DNA of 64,000 nucleotides, from NCBI GenBank assembly GCA_028284125.1, contig JANQSI010000008.1, forward strand, positions 372,001 to 436,000. The letters run 5' to 3'. This DNA is from Cyclobacteriaceae bacterium. Its GTDB lineage: Bacteria > Bacteroidota > Bacteroidia > Cytophagales > Cyclobacteriaceae. The notes beneath the pieces are model-generated. The model made no database searches. It saw only the letters and a list, made by a program, of their open reading frames with translations, and was not told where the DNA came from. Each line of letters starts with the position of its first letter. Positions within the stretch are counted from its first letter, which is position 1. Positions 1 through 8,886 of this stretch are shown in pieces. The position numbers were made by a program, and so were the translations under genes.

Positions 1-210
1 TTCTGGAGAGATCTTCTTAGCTTCTTTCACAATTTTGCGACACTTTTTGTCGGCATTTTCTGTGACAGAACAGGTGTTGATAATGAAGATATCAGGCTCA
101 TTTGAAAAGTCAACTTTTTCATAGCCTCTATCTTCAAACATCCTTGAGATGGACGAAGTTTCGGAGTAATTGAGTTTACACCCAAGCGTATAAAAAGCTA
201 CTTTTTTCAT
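1..210 (-). CDS. mtaB: MtaB-type tRNA methylthiotransferase, N-terminal fragment
   Basis: The first 70 residues of a radical-SAM methylthiotransferase, which adds a methylthio group to N6-threonylcarbamoyladenosine at position 37 of tRNAs. The sequence shows the start of the N-terminal UPF0004 domain: a YTLGCKLNYSET motif with the first cluster cysteine, then NTCSVTENADKKC with the second. The CKLNYSE form fits MtaB better than MiaB or RimO. The gene runs off the left edge, so the radical-SAM CxxxCxxC motif and TRAM domain are not visible. The start is the only Met ahead of the conserved block, and a perfect TAnnTTTG box lies just upstream. Confidence 0.85.
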   Translation of the reverse strand, partial: MKKVAFYTLGCKLNYSETSSISRMFEDRGYEKVDFSNEPDIFIINTCSVTENADKKCRKIVKEAKKISPE

Positions 211-218
211 TGCGGGTG

Positions 219-226
219 CAAAATTA
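219..226 (-). promoter_or_regulatory. Bacteroidota -7 promoter box before mtaB
   Basis: Read on the minus strand this is TAATTTTG, a full match to the Bacteroidota primary-sigma -7 consensus TAnnTTTG. It sits eight bases before the mtaB ATG, which implies a very short leader. No clear TTTG at -33 is visible, so the call rests on one box. Confidence 0.4.
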
Positions 227-242
227 GGGATTGCTTGCGTAC

Positions 243-1370
243 TTACCGAGTGATTGGATAGTCGACTGTATCTACTTTTCGCTCAATCAGCTTTTCGATC
301 CGCTTCATTTTGTAGTTATCGTCTTTGCTGATCAGCGTAATGGCAACTCCGCTGGTTTTAGCACGAGCAGTTCTTCCGATGCGGTGTACATAATCTGCAG
401 CATCGTTGGGAACGTCAAAGTTGATCACTAGGTTGATGTCCTTGATGTCAATTCCTCTGCTGAGTACATCTGTTGCGACAAGAATTCTCAGTTTTTTGGC
501 CCTAAACTTTAATAGGATTGCTTCACGTTCTTCTTGCTCCAACATCGAAGAAATGCCTTTAGCATCAAGTCCAGCTTTTTTTAAGCCTTTGACAATATCT
601 GAAACCTTTTTCTTAGTTGAAGTGAAGACCAAAATACTTTCGAAATTGGTGTACCTACTAATGAGTTTGCTGATCAATTCAATTTTGAATGGTTCTTGTA
701 CCCGATAGGCTTCTTGACTGATATTTTCAGATGGTTTTGCAATCTCCAAAGTGATCCTGGTTGGGTCTTTGAGAATGCTCTTGGCAAGTTTTTGAATCTT
801 TGGCGCCATAGTGGCGCTGAACATGGAGGTTTGACTTAGGTTGGGTAAAAACGTAATGATCTTCTTGATGTCATCATAGAAGTTCATGTCCAACATCCGG
901 TCCGCTTCGTCTAGAATCAAATGTGAAACTTCGTCAAACTTGACATAGCCTAGATTGAGGTGAGATATGAGTTTTCCGGGAGTAGCTACAACAATATTGC
1001 TTCCTTGAGTAAGTGCTTTTTTCTGTTGTGCGAAATCTTGTCCATCACCACCTCCATAAATCGCAATTGAATGAACAGGAAGGAAATAGGAGAAACCTTC
1101 AATTTGTTGATCAATTTGAATTGCCAACTCACGAGTCGGAACGACTATTAAGACCTTTACTTCTTCACTTGGATTATTTGCCAGGTAATTCAGAATCGGT
1201 ATTACGAAAGCTGCTGTCTTTCCCGTGCCTGTCTGGGCACACGCGATTAAGTCTTTACCATTCAAAATAGCTGGAATGGCTTGCTCTTGGATGGGAGTCG
1301 CTTCGGTGAAACCCATGTGAGAAATAGCCTCCGAAAGCTCAGTATTCAAATTGAATTCATCAAAATTCAT
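243..1370 (-). CDS. DEAD-box ATP-dependent RNA helicase (RhlE-like)
   Basis: A 375-residue ATP-dependent RNA helicase, probably cytoplasmic and acting in ribosome assembly or RNA decay. The ordered motifs are all present: Q motif (GFTEATPIQEQAI), Walker A AQTGTGKT, PTRELA, GG, TPGK, DEAD in LDEADRMLD, SAT, then the second RecA domain with VATDVLSRGIDI and HRIGRTAR. The C-terminal tail is short, so it is close to the minimal helicase core and lacks the long basic tail of many RhlE proteins. The ATG chosen here begins MNFDEF. An earlier TTG in frame lies inside a promoter-like ATATTTG and is unlikely to be used. It is transcribed toward mtaB with a 32-base gap. Confidence 0.92.
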   Translation of the reverse strand: MNFDEFNLNTELSEAISHMGFTEATPIQEQAIPAILNGKDLIACAQTGTGKTAAFVIPILNYLANNPSEEVKVLIVVPTRELAIQIDQQIEGFSYFLPVHSIAIYGGGDGQDFAQQKKALTQGSNIVVATPGKLISHLNLGYVKFDEVSHLILDEADRMLDMNFYDDIKKIITFLPNLSQTSMFSATMAPKIQKLAKSILKDPTRITLEIAKPSENISQEAYRVQEPFKIELISKLISRYTNFESILVFTSTKKKVSDIVKGLKKAGLDAKGISSMLEQEEREAILLKFRAKKLRILVATDVLSRGIDIKDINLVINFDVPNDAADYVHRIGRTARAKTSGVAITLISKDDNYKMKRIEKLIERKVDTVDYPITR

Positions 1371-1416
1371 CGGCGGCAAATATGGCGAATGAACAATTGA
1401 TTATGGCATGAAACGA

Positions 1417-1448
1417 AAAAATCTCTTGTGTGCGCACAAGAGATTTTT
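1417..1448 (-). terminator. Intrinsic terminator, 14-bp perfect stem
   Basis: A perfect inverted repeat (AAAAATCTCTTGTG, loop TGCG, then its complement) with A/T runs at both stem ends. It lies 22 bases after the stop of the small membrane protein gene on the minus strand, so it most likely ends that transcript before the helicase gene. The symmetry would let it work in both directions. Confidence 0.8.
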
Positions 1449-1470
1449 ACTTAATGAATTTTCGAAACAC

Positions 1471-1902
1471 CTAGCTTAACCAGCCATTTGAAACTCCTTT
1501 CTTCGCTACATATACCAAACCGATTCCAAACAATATAACCATGATAGGCATGATGATACCCCCATATGAATCAGTCGAGCCTCTCATGAAGAATGCAAAG
1601 CTCATTTGGGCTAAAATTCCAACTAGTGAAATGACTAGAATAATGTGAGCCAATTTTTTTCTCATCAGAAGTAGCACACTTCCAATAGTTCCAGCAAAGA
1701 CAGCTATTGCAAAAGCAGCTGTCACCCAAGCCGGGTAATCGATGCTGTACATGGCTTGTTCAGCCTCTGGTAATGTGGCTAATTTCTCAGGAGTCATGTA
1801 AGCCTGATCGAGATAAGCTTTTATACCCATACCATTCCAGACAACGGCGATTGCACTAACAATCCAGAACCAAACAGGGGGTTTTACAGTGTCACTTGTC
1901 AT
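1471..1902 (-). CDS. Small four-helix membrane protein, function unknown
   Basis: A 143-residue integral membrane protein. Hydrophobic segments are visible at about residues 10-28, 56-78, 84-107 and 114-133, separated by a charged loop around residues 30-55 and a lysine pair near 82. There are no recognisable catalytic motifs. Small proteins of this layout are common in Bacteroidota beside unrelated genes. The gene stands alone, with a strong terminator behind it and a divergent thioredoxin-fold gene in front. The function is not known. The reading frame and membrane topology are well supported, the role is not. Confidence 0.7.
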   Translation of the reverse strand: MTSDTVKPPVWFWIVSAIAVVWNGMGIKAYLDQAYMTPEKLATLPEAEQAMYSIDYPAWVTAAFAIAVFAGTIGSVLLLMRKKLAHIILVISLVGILAQMSFAFFMRGSTDSYGGIIMPIMVILFGIGLVYVAKKGVSNGWLS

Positions 1903-1979
1903 AATGTTAGGTTGTTGATTTCTAAACTAAGATACTTAATTCACACGTATAAGCTATTTAATTGTCCATTCCACTTTAG

Positions 1980-3215
1980 ATGAAAAAACATTCTTTTTAT
2001 ATTCCCACCATGAAATTACTTATCACCATTTTACTCGTTTTAAGCATTGCTTATGTAGAAGGCCAAACACTCAAGCCTGGGAAATGGACAGGAGAAATCT
2101 CCTACAGTAAACATAAAGTCCCCTTTCAATTTGAGGTGGTTCCCACGGGAGAAGCGGTTCCTGAGATTATATTTATCAATGGCCGTGAACGGAGATCGGT
2201 GAAAAATGCTACGATAAAAGGAGATAGTATTTTGATACCACTTGATCCTTTTGATGTGACCATTAAAGCTAAGTTCGGAGCAATGTCTCTAACAGGTTCC
2301 TATGTTAAGCATTATCGACACGCAAGTATGCCATTAGTGGCAAAATTTGGAGGTGTCAGGTTCGCCAAGAAAAGTACACGGCCTAGTCCTAGAATAGAGG
2401 AGAAATGGAAAATGACCTTTAGCCCGGACTCACCTTCTATGAGTGAGGGAGTTGGGCTTTTCAAGCAAATTGGAGATCAGGTAACTGGTACGGTTATTTC
2501 TGAAACGAGTGATTACCGATATTTCGAAGGAATCAGTGATGGAGATTCGATGAAATTATCTTCGTTTGATGGTGCTCATGCATTTTTGATTCGTGGAAAA
2601 AAAACAGGCCCAAAGAAGTGGGAAGGTGAAATAGTTTTTGACAGGAACTACGTTGAATCTTGGGTTGCCGAATACGATCCAAAAGCTGAATTGGTGGACC
2701 CCTTTGAGATGGTCAAAATTGATGAAGGAACCCACAAGCCCTACTATGATTTATTGGGAGCAGGCAGTGGGAAAGATTCGATTGATCCATCAAAATATGA
2801 GGGAAAAGTTTTGCTTGTACAATTGTTTGGCACCTGGTGTCCAAATAGCCATGATCAAACAGAGTACCTTGTAAATTGGTACAACAAAAACAGTGATAGG
2901 GGAGTGGCGATTCTCGCTTCATCCTATGAGGCCAACTATTCTCAGGAATATGGATTGAAGCGATTATCTCAATATAGAGAGGCCAACAATATCCCCTACG
3001 ACCTTGTATTAGGTGGCCGCTTAAGCAAAACCGGGGCAGCCATGTCATTGCCATTTACGGAGAGAATCCAGGCATTTCCCACCTTAGTTATTTTAGATAA
3101 AAAAGGATATGTGAGATACGTTCACAGCTATTTCAATGGTCCGGCAACAGGGGATTATTATAAAGCATTTGATGAAAGGTTCAACCAAATCATCGATGAG
3201 CTTTTAGCTGAATAA
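1980..3215 (+). CDS. Secreted TlpA-like thioredoxin-fold protein with CxxS site
   Basis: A 411-residue exported protein with a signal peptide ending near VEGQ, a long N-terminal beta-rich region (about residues 30-245), and a C-terminal TlpA/peroxiredoxin-like thioredoxin domain (about 260-405). The domain shows LVQLFGTWCP, and ends with AFPTLVILDKKG, which carries the cis-proline. The usual second cysteine is missing: the site reads Cys287-Pro-Asn-Ser290. TlpA-family proteins normally use CxxC to reduce periplasmic disulfides. A CxxS version suggests isomerase, mixed-disulfide or peroxidase-like chemistry, or loss of redox activity. A second start 30 bases downstream (MKLLITILL) gives an equally good signal peptide. 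A terminator follows. Confidence 0.8.
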   Translation: MKKHSFYIPTMKLLITILLVLSIAYVEGQTLKPGKWTGEISYSKHKVPFQFEVVPTGEAVPEIIFINGRERRSVKNATIKGDSILIPLDPFDVTIKAKFGAMSLTGSYVKHYRHASMPLVAKFGGVRFAKKSTRPSPRIEEKWKMTFSPDSPSMSEGVGLFKQIGDQVTGTVISETSDYRYFEGISDGDSMKLSSFDGAHAFLIRGKKTGPKKWEGEIVFDRNYVESWVAEYDPKAELVDPFEMVKIDEGTHKPYYDLLGAGSGKDSIDPSKYEGKVLLVQLFGTWCPNSHDQTEYLVNWYNKNSDRGVAILASSYEANYSQEYGLKRLSQYREANNIPYDLVLGGRLSKTGAAMSLPFTERIQAFPTLVILDKKGYVRYVHSYFNGPATGDYYKAFDERFNQIIDELLAE

Positions 3216-3289
3216 TGATCATGGTTCGACATGCTGAACCAATTCGACATTACATTTTTTCTAATATTTGAATAGCTGATTGGAAAGTC

Positions 3290-3314
3290 GCCCTGAATTC
3301 CTTCAGGGCTTTAT
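3290..3314 (+). terminator. Intrinsic terminator after the thioredoxin-fold gene
   Basis: An 8-bp perfect stem GCCCTGAA / TTCAGGGC with a TTCC loop followed by TTTATT. It lies about 75 bases after the stop codon of the upstream plus-strand gene. Confidence 0.7.
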
Positions 3315-3342
3315 TAAGGTAGTGCAGTCAATGATTTAGTGA

Positions 3343-3516
3343 TTAAGTAGGCTTATCTTCTACTAATTGAATTGCATCGTCAGATATAAGAATCGCAAAT
3401 TCTTCTTTACTGTTGTTCAGTGAGTTGTTATGAATAATCCACTGATCAGTAACTGCCAATACTTGGCCTTTTCCATAATCACTTTCAACCATATCTCCGA
3501 CTTGAATCCTCTTCAT
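3343..3516 (-). CDS. Small 57-aa KOW/SH3-like protein
   Basis: A short reading frame of 57 codons starting MKRIQVGDMVESDYGKGQV and ending VEDKPT. The pattern of a basic start, VGDMVESDYGKGQV and then a hydrophobic strand resembles the small beta-barrel (KOW or SH3-like) proteins often found in Bacteroidota, with a motif that could bind nucleic acid or a protein partner. Codon use and the acidic C terminus look natural for a real gene. It fills most of the gap between the thioredoxin-fold gene and the next minus-strand gene. The family match is by pattern only and the function is unknown. Confidence 0.6.
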   Translation of the reverse strand: MKRIQVGDMVESDYGKGQVLAVTDQWIIHNNSLNNSKEEFAILISDDAIQLVEDKPT

Positions 3517-3635
3517 ATCAATTCGGTTGTTTGGTTAAAAAACTAAGCCCGAAAGGTCGGAAAAAAAGTTTAAAAACTACTATAAAATTTCAGGTATTGT
3601 CAAGGTTTTGTGAGCCAGACGATATTTCTGCTACA

Positions 3636-4208
3636 TCAATCGTCAATGATTTTTAAGCAGAAAATCCGCCATGTAGGATATACAATGGTTCTGTCTTTAC
3701 TCACCCATTCGCCAGTCCAGTTGAATCCATCGTTGGATATATCAGAAAAGGTGATTCGGTAATCTCCAGCCATGCCATTGGGCGCGTTTTGATCTCTAAA
3801 AAGTAATATATCGCCATTTTCTGTGGTGCCGCCTTCCCAACTTGGAAGAGTGGTTGTGGGACCTACTTGTGAAAAGAAATGGACATACCAGCGGCTGCTA
3901 TCGGGGATGAATTGTCGAATGCTACCTGCAAATCCACCGTCCGATTTAAGCGTTTCATCTTGTACTGCCATTCCATTCATAATGTATTTGAATGTCCACA
4001 GCATGGTAAGTGTATCTGCCCAGGTGGATTGATCCAATCGCAATACAGATTTGCACTCACACTGACCGATCAAATCAGCGTAATCAGCCACTTCTTGTGG
4101 TGCCGCTGGATTTAACTTTCCAAACGGATTTTTTTCTGAAGCCACATAATCATATTGACCGAATAGATTGAATGTAGCTAAAAGGAAAAATGGAGCAAGT
4201 TTCTTCAT
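3636..4208 (-). CDS. Secreted protein of unknown function
   Basis: A 190-residue protein with a signal peptide (MKKLAPFFLLATFNLFGQ). The mature part begins with an NPFGKLNPAAP segment, has a paired cysteine motif CECKS near residue 50, and then a lipocalin-like or DUF1579-like pattern of short beta strands with YRITFSDI and GFNWTGEWV. Such small beta-barrel proteins are common in Bacteroidota envelopes and may bind lipids or small molecules, but no ligand can be inferred. An earlier in-frame Met 18 bases upstream would add MKNLLI. It lies downstream of the LytTR gene on the same strand with an 86-base gap, so it may be co-transcribed. Confidence 0.65.
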   Translation of the reverse strand: MKKLAPFFLLATFNLFGQYDYVASEKNPFGKLNPAAPQEVADYADLIGQCECKSVLRLDQSTWADTLTMLWTFKYIMNGMAVQDETLKSDGGFAGSIRQFIPDSSRWYVHFFSQVGPTTTLPSWEGGTTENGDILLFRDQNAPNGMAGDYRITFSDISNDGFNWTGEWVSKDRTIVYPTWRIFCLKIIDD

Positions 4209-4294
4209 GATCAATAAATTTTTCATGAAAAGAAAGGCTCTGGGAAAGAAATAGACTAAACGTTTGCAGTCAATAACTGACTTTTTGCAGCGAA

Positions 4295-5146
4295 CTACAG
4301 CGAACTTTCCTTGATTTGATTCTTTAAGGTTTTAATTCCTGATCGAGAGATCGGAAGTTCTCGTTCGTTTTGAAGCCGGACAGTCGATGATTCAAAGTTG
4401 ATTTGATCAACATAGTGAAGGTTCAGAAGAGCTCCTCTATGAATTCTTATAAATCGATAAGGTTTCAATTGTTCCTCCAGGGCTTTCATGCTTTTCCTAA
4501 GTGTATAAGATTTATTTTCTGAGTGAATTCTCACACAATAATCATCTGCCTGAATCCATATAATCTCTCTCAGCGCAATTGGAGATATCTTGCTGCCTGT
4601 TTTTATGCTTAGAAATGGCTCTTCATCTTTGGTGAGCAAATTCTTTGCTAACTCTTCGGACGTTCTGGTAAGGTTGACAATTTCTGCTTCTTGAACTTTT
4701 ACTTTAGTTGCTTGGAAATGGTTATTGAGCAAGATCGTAATCATTCCGTAGGCCATGGAGAATGACAACCCTTTTTGAAATGAGAAGAAGACAAAAAATT
4801 CTGAAAAAATAGCAGTGGTTAAATCAAGGTTTTGCCTCCAAATTGATATCAAACTCATCAATACAACGCACAGAAAGACAGATGATAATACTCCGAATAA
4901 GATTATCGTGTAGTGATGAATTTGTAGCCTTACGCTTCTTAGCAGTCTCCAAATAAAAAATCCAAATGGAATTCCCATCAATCCCCAAACTGACCAATTG
5001 ATAGATTGTGTTTTTAACAAATCGCTTAGAAGAACAGGTTCAGGAGTTAGTTCAAATGAATTGATGTAATACTGCTGCTGTATCGCATCGAACAGAATCA
5101 ATCCTATGATGAATAGTATTATTAGAATGCTGCCTCTTCTGGCCAT
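4295..5146 (-). CDS. Membrane-anchored LytTR DNA-binding regulator
   Basis: A 283-residue protein with four predicted transmembrane helices in the first about 150 residues, a short helical linker, and a C-terminal LytTR domain (about residues 180-280). The LytTR domain shows IIWIQADDYCVRIHSENKSY, FIRIHRGALLN and LPISRSGIK, the usual DNA-contact features. LytTR domains bind direct repeats in promoters. Here the domain is tied to the membrane with no receiver domain, so the signal would come from the membrane segment rather than phosphorylation. It follows the TPR-CHAT gene by 36 bases on the same strand, which suggests a shared transcript. Confidence 0.82.
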   Translation of the reverse strand: MARRGSILIILFIIGLILFDAIQQQYYINSFELTPEPVLLSDLLKTQSINWSVWGLMGIPFGFFIWRLLRSVRLQIHHYTIILFGVLSSVFLCVVLMSLISIWRQNLDLTTAIFSEFFVFFSFQKGLSFSMAYGMITILLNNHFQATKVKVQEAEIVNLTRTSEELAKNLLTKDEEPFLSIKTGSKISPIALREIIWIQADDYCVRIHSENKSYTLRKSMKALEEQLKPYRFIRIHRGALLNLHYVDQINFESSTVRLQNERELPISRSGIKTLKNQIKESSL

Positions 5147-5182
5147 TATCTAATGAACAGATTAATAATGGAAAATCCTAAT

Positions 5183-7870
5183 TTACATGCCAACAAGAAT
5201 GAAGGGAGCCCAATAATAGGGACTATTGTATTCTTCCGAATTGAGCAAAGAAAGTTTAGCTCTTCTTAATGCTGTATTGTACCCATGATGATCATTACTC
5301 AGGTTGTATTTGTAAAACTCAATCATCATTTGAGAGGTAGAAGCATCGGCTACTTGCCAAAGTGATACAATGATGTTGTTTGCACCAGCGTATTGTAGCG
5401 CACGACTCAACCCTACGATTCCTTCGCCTTTAGCCACTTTACCTAGTCCTGTCTCACAAGCGGAAAGTGTTACCAGATCAGCGTTAATTTTTAAATTATA
5501 AATTTCTCCGGCGTATAAGCTCCCATCTTCATTCTGACCAGGATTAAGAAATATCCTTGATAAGGCAGGTTCTGACTCGTTGACCAATCCGTGAGTGGCG
5601 AAATGGAGGAATTTGTATTTATTGAGATCTTCGACTTTTAGACTGTATTCACTCGCTTGATTTTTCGTTCTAATTTCTGGCTGTCCATTAACTCCCATGA
5701 ATAGGTATCGGATTTCCATAATTTCTTCTTCTGACCCTGGAAGAGTTGCCATTCGAATCTCGTTTTGACTGAAATCAATTGGAGCAACCAACAAGATTTC
5801 CGCACTTGATTTTCCATCCTCAACTATCCTTTGAGAAAACAAAGTGCCCGAATAATCATAGGAGACGCCATAATTTTCTATTAAGAAATTTGACGAAACA
5901 TAATCTTCGCCCTCACTTTCAAAGTTGATTAAAGCTTCAAATGGTATTGTTCCAAGAACTCCATCAGGAAGAATAACCAGTTCGTTAATAGTTGAAGGCA
6001 GTTTCGGAATTAAATAACTGTGTAGATTTTTCGAGGAACGGATAAACGTATTGACAACATTATACTTGATTGCGTTTCGAATGCTTTTCGCACTTTTATC
6101 AAAAGCCTCATCTTTCGGCTTTCTCACAGCCTTTATTCCCTTCTTAGTGACGATGAAAATGAAGATTTCATTCGTGCCAATGAAATAAGATAGCATCGCC
6201 ATTTGATCATTGAGCTTATTCTGGATTTCACCAACAGAAGCCAGGCTGGTGCTGTACTTTAGGTTGTAGTAGTCTGGATAGTTTGTCTCTAATCCAGCAA
6301 TGAAATCCCTGTATTCATTTTGATAAAGGAACAGTAGGTCCTTCAACTCCTGATCTTCTGTATTCTCAGGTTGCGCTAATTTTTGTTCGATGTAGGAGAT
6401 TTCGTCTTTTAGGCTATCCTCAAGGTTGAGCAAGTCCTGTGGAATGCCTGAGAATTGTTTCGCTTTGGTTTCCGTAATTGCCTCTAACAGAACAGATGAC
6501 TTGCTTCTTTCGCAAAACTCAAAAGCTGTTTCCAGGTAGACTTTCTTTTTGAAAGTTTCTTCGCTCAGCGTCAGAGAGAGATTGATTCCGTTCTCGTATA
6601 CGTCCTTGGAAATTTCCCCTAATTTCAACTTATCCTGTTCATTTAGTCGTTGCCTTCGTATAATTGAAATGAGCTCATCGCAGCGCTTGTACGTATCAAC
6701 AGCTCCGGTCAAATCCCTGGTATTCAATGTTTTTTCGAAGTGGAGGGCTTCTAGTGCTTTTGCTTTTGCTTGTAAACTCGAGAGCAAAATATCTGCATTG
6801 AAATAGTCCTCAAGCGTGGGTAGGTCATAGATGTCAGAGGAGTTTTTTCCAGCAAAATTTGAATAAATGGATTGTTGGTAGAATTCAACAGCCAGTTTGA
6901 AATCCTTATTCTTCTGATGTATTCGACCGATTAGAAAATAGGTGTTGGCCACATCCGGGTGCTTCTCTCCAAAAAGCTCGATATAAAGTTGAAGTGCATC
7001 GTTTTGAATGATCAATGCTTGTTCTAATTCTCCCTTTTGTTCATTGATTACACCGATACTTGAAAGTACAAAAGCTTTGTTAGGGTGATTCTCCAGATAT
7101 TTCTGATCGTAAATTGCTTTGACTTGATTTAGTAAATCCAAAGCGTCATCATAGTTTTCTTGCGTGGAATTGGCAAATGCCATATTCGTCAGAACCAGAG
7201 CCGTTTTTCTGTCATTTGAACCCAACTGACTTTCGTAAATGTTTTTTGCCCTGTTGAAATAAATCAATGCCTGTAGCGGTTCATCAGACTGGTAGACAAG
7301 TCCCAAGTTGTTGAACGAATCTCCAACTTCAACGGCATCTCTTCCAATCAACTGTCTACGAATACTTAGGGCTTGTTCGTGGTATTGAAGTGCAAGTGTT
7401 TTATTTCCGTTATTCCAATAAACAAGACCTAATGCGTTGAAACAGTTAGCTTTTTCAATAGTGTCATCTTCACCAAATTTATTTTCGGCTTCCTGAAGAT
7501 TTTCTAAGGCTTCATCATTTCGTCCGAGATTAAGGAAACTAAGACCAAGCAATGTCAAAGAACGAGCTTCCAACGTTGGAGAATTTTCAATTTCAGAAGA
7601 GATATACTCATGAGTATTTTCTGCAAGACTCTTCGCATGGAATGGATCTCCATTCAAAAGCATACAATCTATCATTTCCAAATGAGTCTCTACATAGGAA
7701 AGGATTGCGTTTTGTTCCAGGAAAACTTCTCCAGCTTGTTTGTACAGATTATAAGAGGCTTCATACTGACCATTTTGTTTCGCATTTTCAGCTTGTTTCA
7801 GCAATGTTCCCTGCGCCTCAATGAAGTGACTGAAAAGAAAACAAACAGAAAGGGTCAATATGTATTTCAT
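5183..7870 (-). CDS. Secreted TPR-CHAT cysteine-protease-like protein
   Basis: An 895-residue protein with a signal peptide (ending near HFIEAQG), about eight tetratricopeptide repeats over residues 20-350, a helical middle, and a C-terminal CHAT domain (about 590-895). The caspase-like dyad is intact: His760 in FATHG and Cys805 in SACETG, with conserved GLSRALQYAGA and SLWQV after it. CHAT proteins are cysteine peptidases of the caspase/separase clan. TPRs usually select the partner or substrate. The signal peptide places this one in the periplasm or at the surface, unlike the cytoplasmic CHAT proteases that have been studied. It sits between a barrel-like gene (23-base gap) and a LytTR gene. 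Confidence 0.88.
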   Translation of the reverse strand: MKYILTLSVCFLFSHFIEAQGTLLKQAENAKQNGQYEASYNLYKQAGEVFLEQNAILSYVETHLEMIDCMLLNGDPFHAKSLAENTHEYISSEIENSPTLEARSLTLLGLSFLNLGRNDEALENLQEAENKFGEDDTIEKANCFNALGLVYWNNGNKTLALQYHEQALSIRRQLIGRDAVEVGDSFNNLGLVYQSDEPLQALIYFNRAKNIYESQLGSNDRKTALVLTNMAFANSTQENYDDALDLLNQVKAIYDQKYLENHPNKAFVLSSIGVINEQKGELEQALIIQNDALQLYIELFGEKHPDVANTYFLIGRIHQKNKDFKLAVEFYQQSIYSNFAGKNSSDIYDLPTLEDYFNADILLSSLQAKAKALEALHFEKTLNTRDLTGAVDTYKRCDELISIIRRQRLNEQDKLKLGEISKDVYENGINLSLTLSEETFKKKVYLETAFEFCERSKSSVLLEAITETKAKQFSGIPQDLLNLEDSLKDEISYIEQKLAQPENTEDQELKDLLFLYQNEYRDFIAGLETNYPDYYNLKYSTSLASVGEIQNKLNDQMAMLSYFIGTNEIFIFIVTKKGIKAVRKPKDEAFDKSAKSIRNAIKYNVVNTFIRSSKNLHSYLIPKLPSTINELVILPDGVLGTIPFEALINFESEGEDYVSSNFLIENYGVSYDYSGTLFSQRIVEDGKSSAEILLVAPIDFSQNEIRMATLPGSEEEIMEIRYLFMGVNGQPEIRTKNQASEYSLKVEDLNKYKFLHFATHGLVNESEPALSRIFLNPGQNEDGSLYAGEIYNLKINADLVTLSACETGLGKVAKGEGIVGLSRALQYAGANNIIVSLWQVADASTSQMMIEFYKYNLSNDHHGYNTALRRAKLSLLNSEEYNSPYYWAPFILVGM

Positions 7871-7893
7871 TTATGGAAAACGAAGATTCAACT

Positions 7894-8886
7894 TTAAAAT
7901 TTGTGTATGTAGCTAATACTTGTAACCTCGTTCCTTGTCAACCCATCTGGATTCACATCCCGATCGACAATTTTTATTCCCTGAATAAACTTAACACTAT
8001 TGTTCACATCAAATTGATAGCCAAAAGATCCCAACACCGATAATGCAAGTCCTAATGTTCCGTCGAGATCTACTCTACGTTCTGGAAGATCCCGAGTTGC
8101 AGGCTTAAGTACGTTATCCTTGGTTATTCTGTAAATGCTCAAGGCTCCGAAAGTGAAATTAAAATTGGTGAATTTGAAATTTCGTTCAACTCTTAGCATC
8201 ACATCAGTTCCTCTTTTTAAATGGATGCCCGTGTCGTATCTTCTAATGTATTCTCTTCCAGAAGCTAATTGCTCATCTGATGAGCCAAGCCCTGGATAAT
8301 TAGGGAATCCGCCCCATATAAATTCATTTCCATTTTCAGTAAAAGCAATTTGAATTCCTGTAGCGAACAACCAATTTTGATTGATCATAGAAAAACCAGC
8401 TACTCCATCATAAGAACCGAGACTTGTTTGATAATACATGTGCAAAGGAGTGGCCTGACCGTTGGTGAATTCGTTGTTCACTTTTGCATTCGAATCATTG
8501 GTTGGGATTTTAGCTCCAATGGTTCCATTATAGCTCCATCTATTGGTGGTTTTCAGGTTGGTGGTATAGCTGATAGAAATATCTCCCATGCCAGCATTTT
8601 CTCCTAGATTTCCGCTGACCCATTGATAGGGTACTTTGATTTGTAACGAGCTTTGGTCGGTAACTGCCAAATTGAAATCGACATTGGCGGCATAAATGAT
8701 TGGACTTATAAGGCTCGTACCCCGATAATAATTGAATTCAATGGATCTCAGTTTAATGGCTACTCGTTTACTGTAATTCTGATCAGGTCTCATTGCTCCC
8801 ATTGTACAAAACCCTGCGTCACTGCACCCTTGCGAATAGCCTACAAGGAGAGAAAAACTAAGAATCAGGGTAGTAAAGAATCTCAT
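7894..8886 (-). CDS. Outer-membrane beta-barrel-like protein
   Basis: A 330-residue exported protein with a signal peptide (MRFFTTLILSFSLLVGYSQG), a short Cys-containing segment (CSDAGFCTMGAM), then alternating amphipathic strands throughout and an aromatic C terminus (SYIHKF) typical of outer-membrane barrels. It resembles the loosely defined porin or transporter-like proteins of Bacteroidota. A longer frame of 16 extra codons exists upstream but would bury the signal peptide, so the internal Met was chosen. It is first in the run that continues with the TPR-CHAT and LytTR genes. No substrate can be predicted. Confidence 0.7.
   Translation of the reverse strand: MRFFTTLILSFSLLVGYSQGCSDAGFCTMGAMRPDQNYSKRVAIKLRSIEFNYYRGTSLISPIIYAANVDFNLAVTDQSSLQIKVPYQWVSGNLGENAGMGDISISYTTNLKTTNRWSYNGTIGAKIPTNDSNAKVNNEFTNGQATPLHMYYQTSLGSYDGVAGFSMINQNWLFATGIQIAFTENGNEFIWGGFPNYPGLGSSDEQLASGREYIRRYDTGIHLKRGTDVMLRVERNFKFTNFNFTFGALSIYRITKDNVLKPATRDLPERRVDLDGTLGLALSVLGSFGYQFDVNNSVKFIQGIKIVDRDVNPDGLTRNEVTSISYIHKF

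Noticed and set aside
243-1379. Longer helicase start (TTG before ATG)
   Set aside because: The TTG is part of a promoter-like ATATTTG; the ATG nine bases later begins the conserved MNFDEF.
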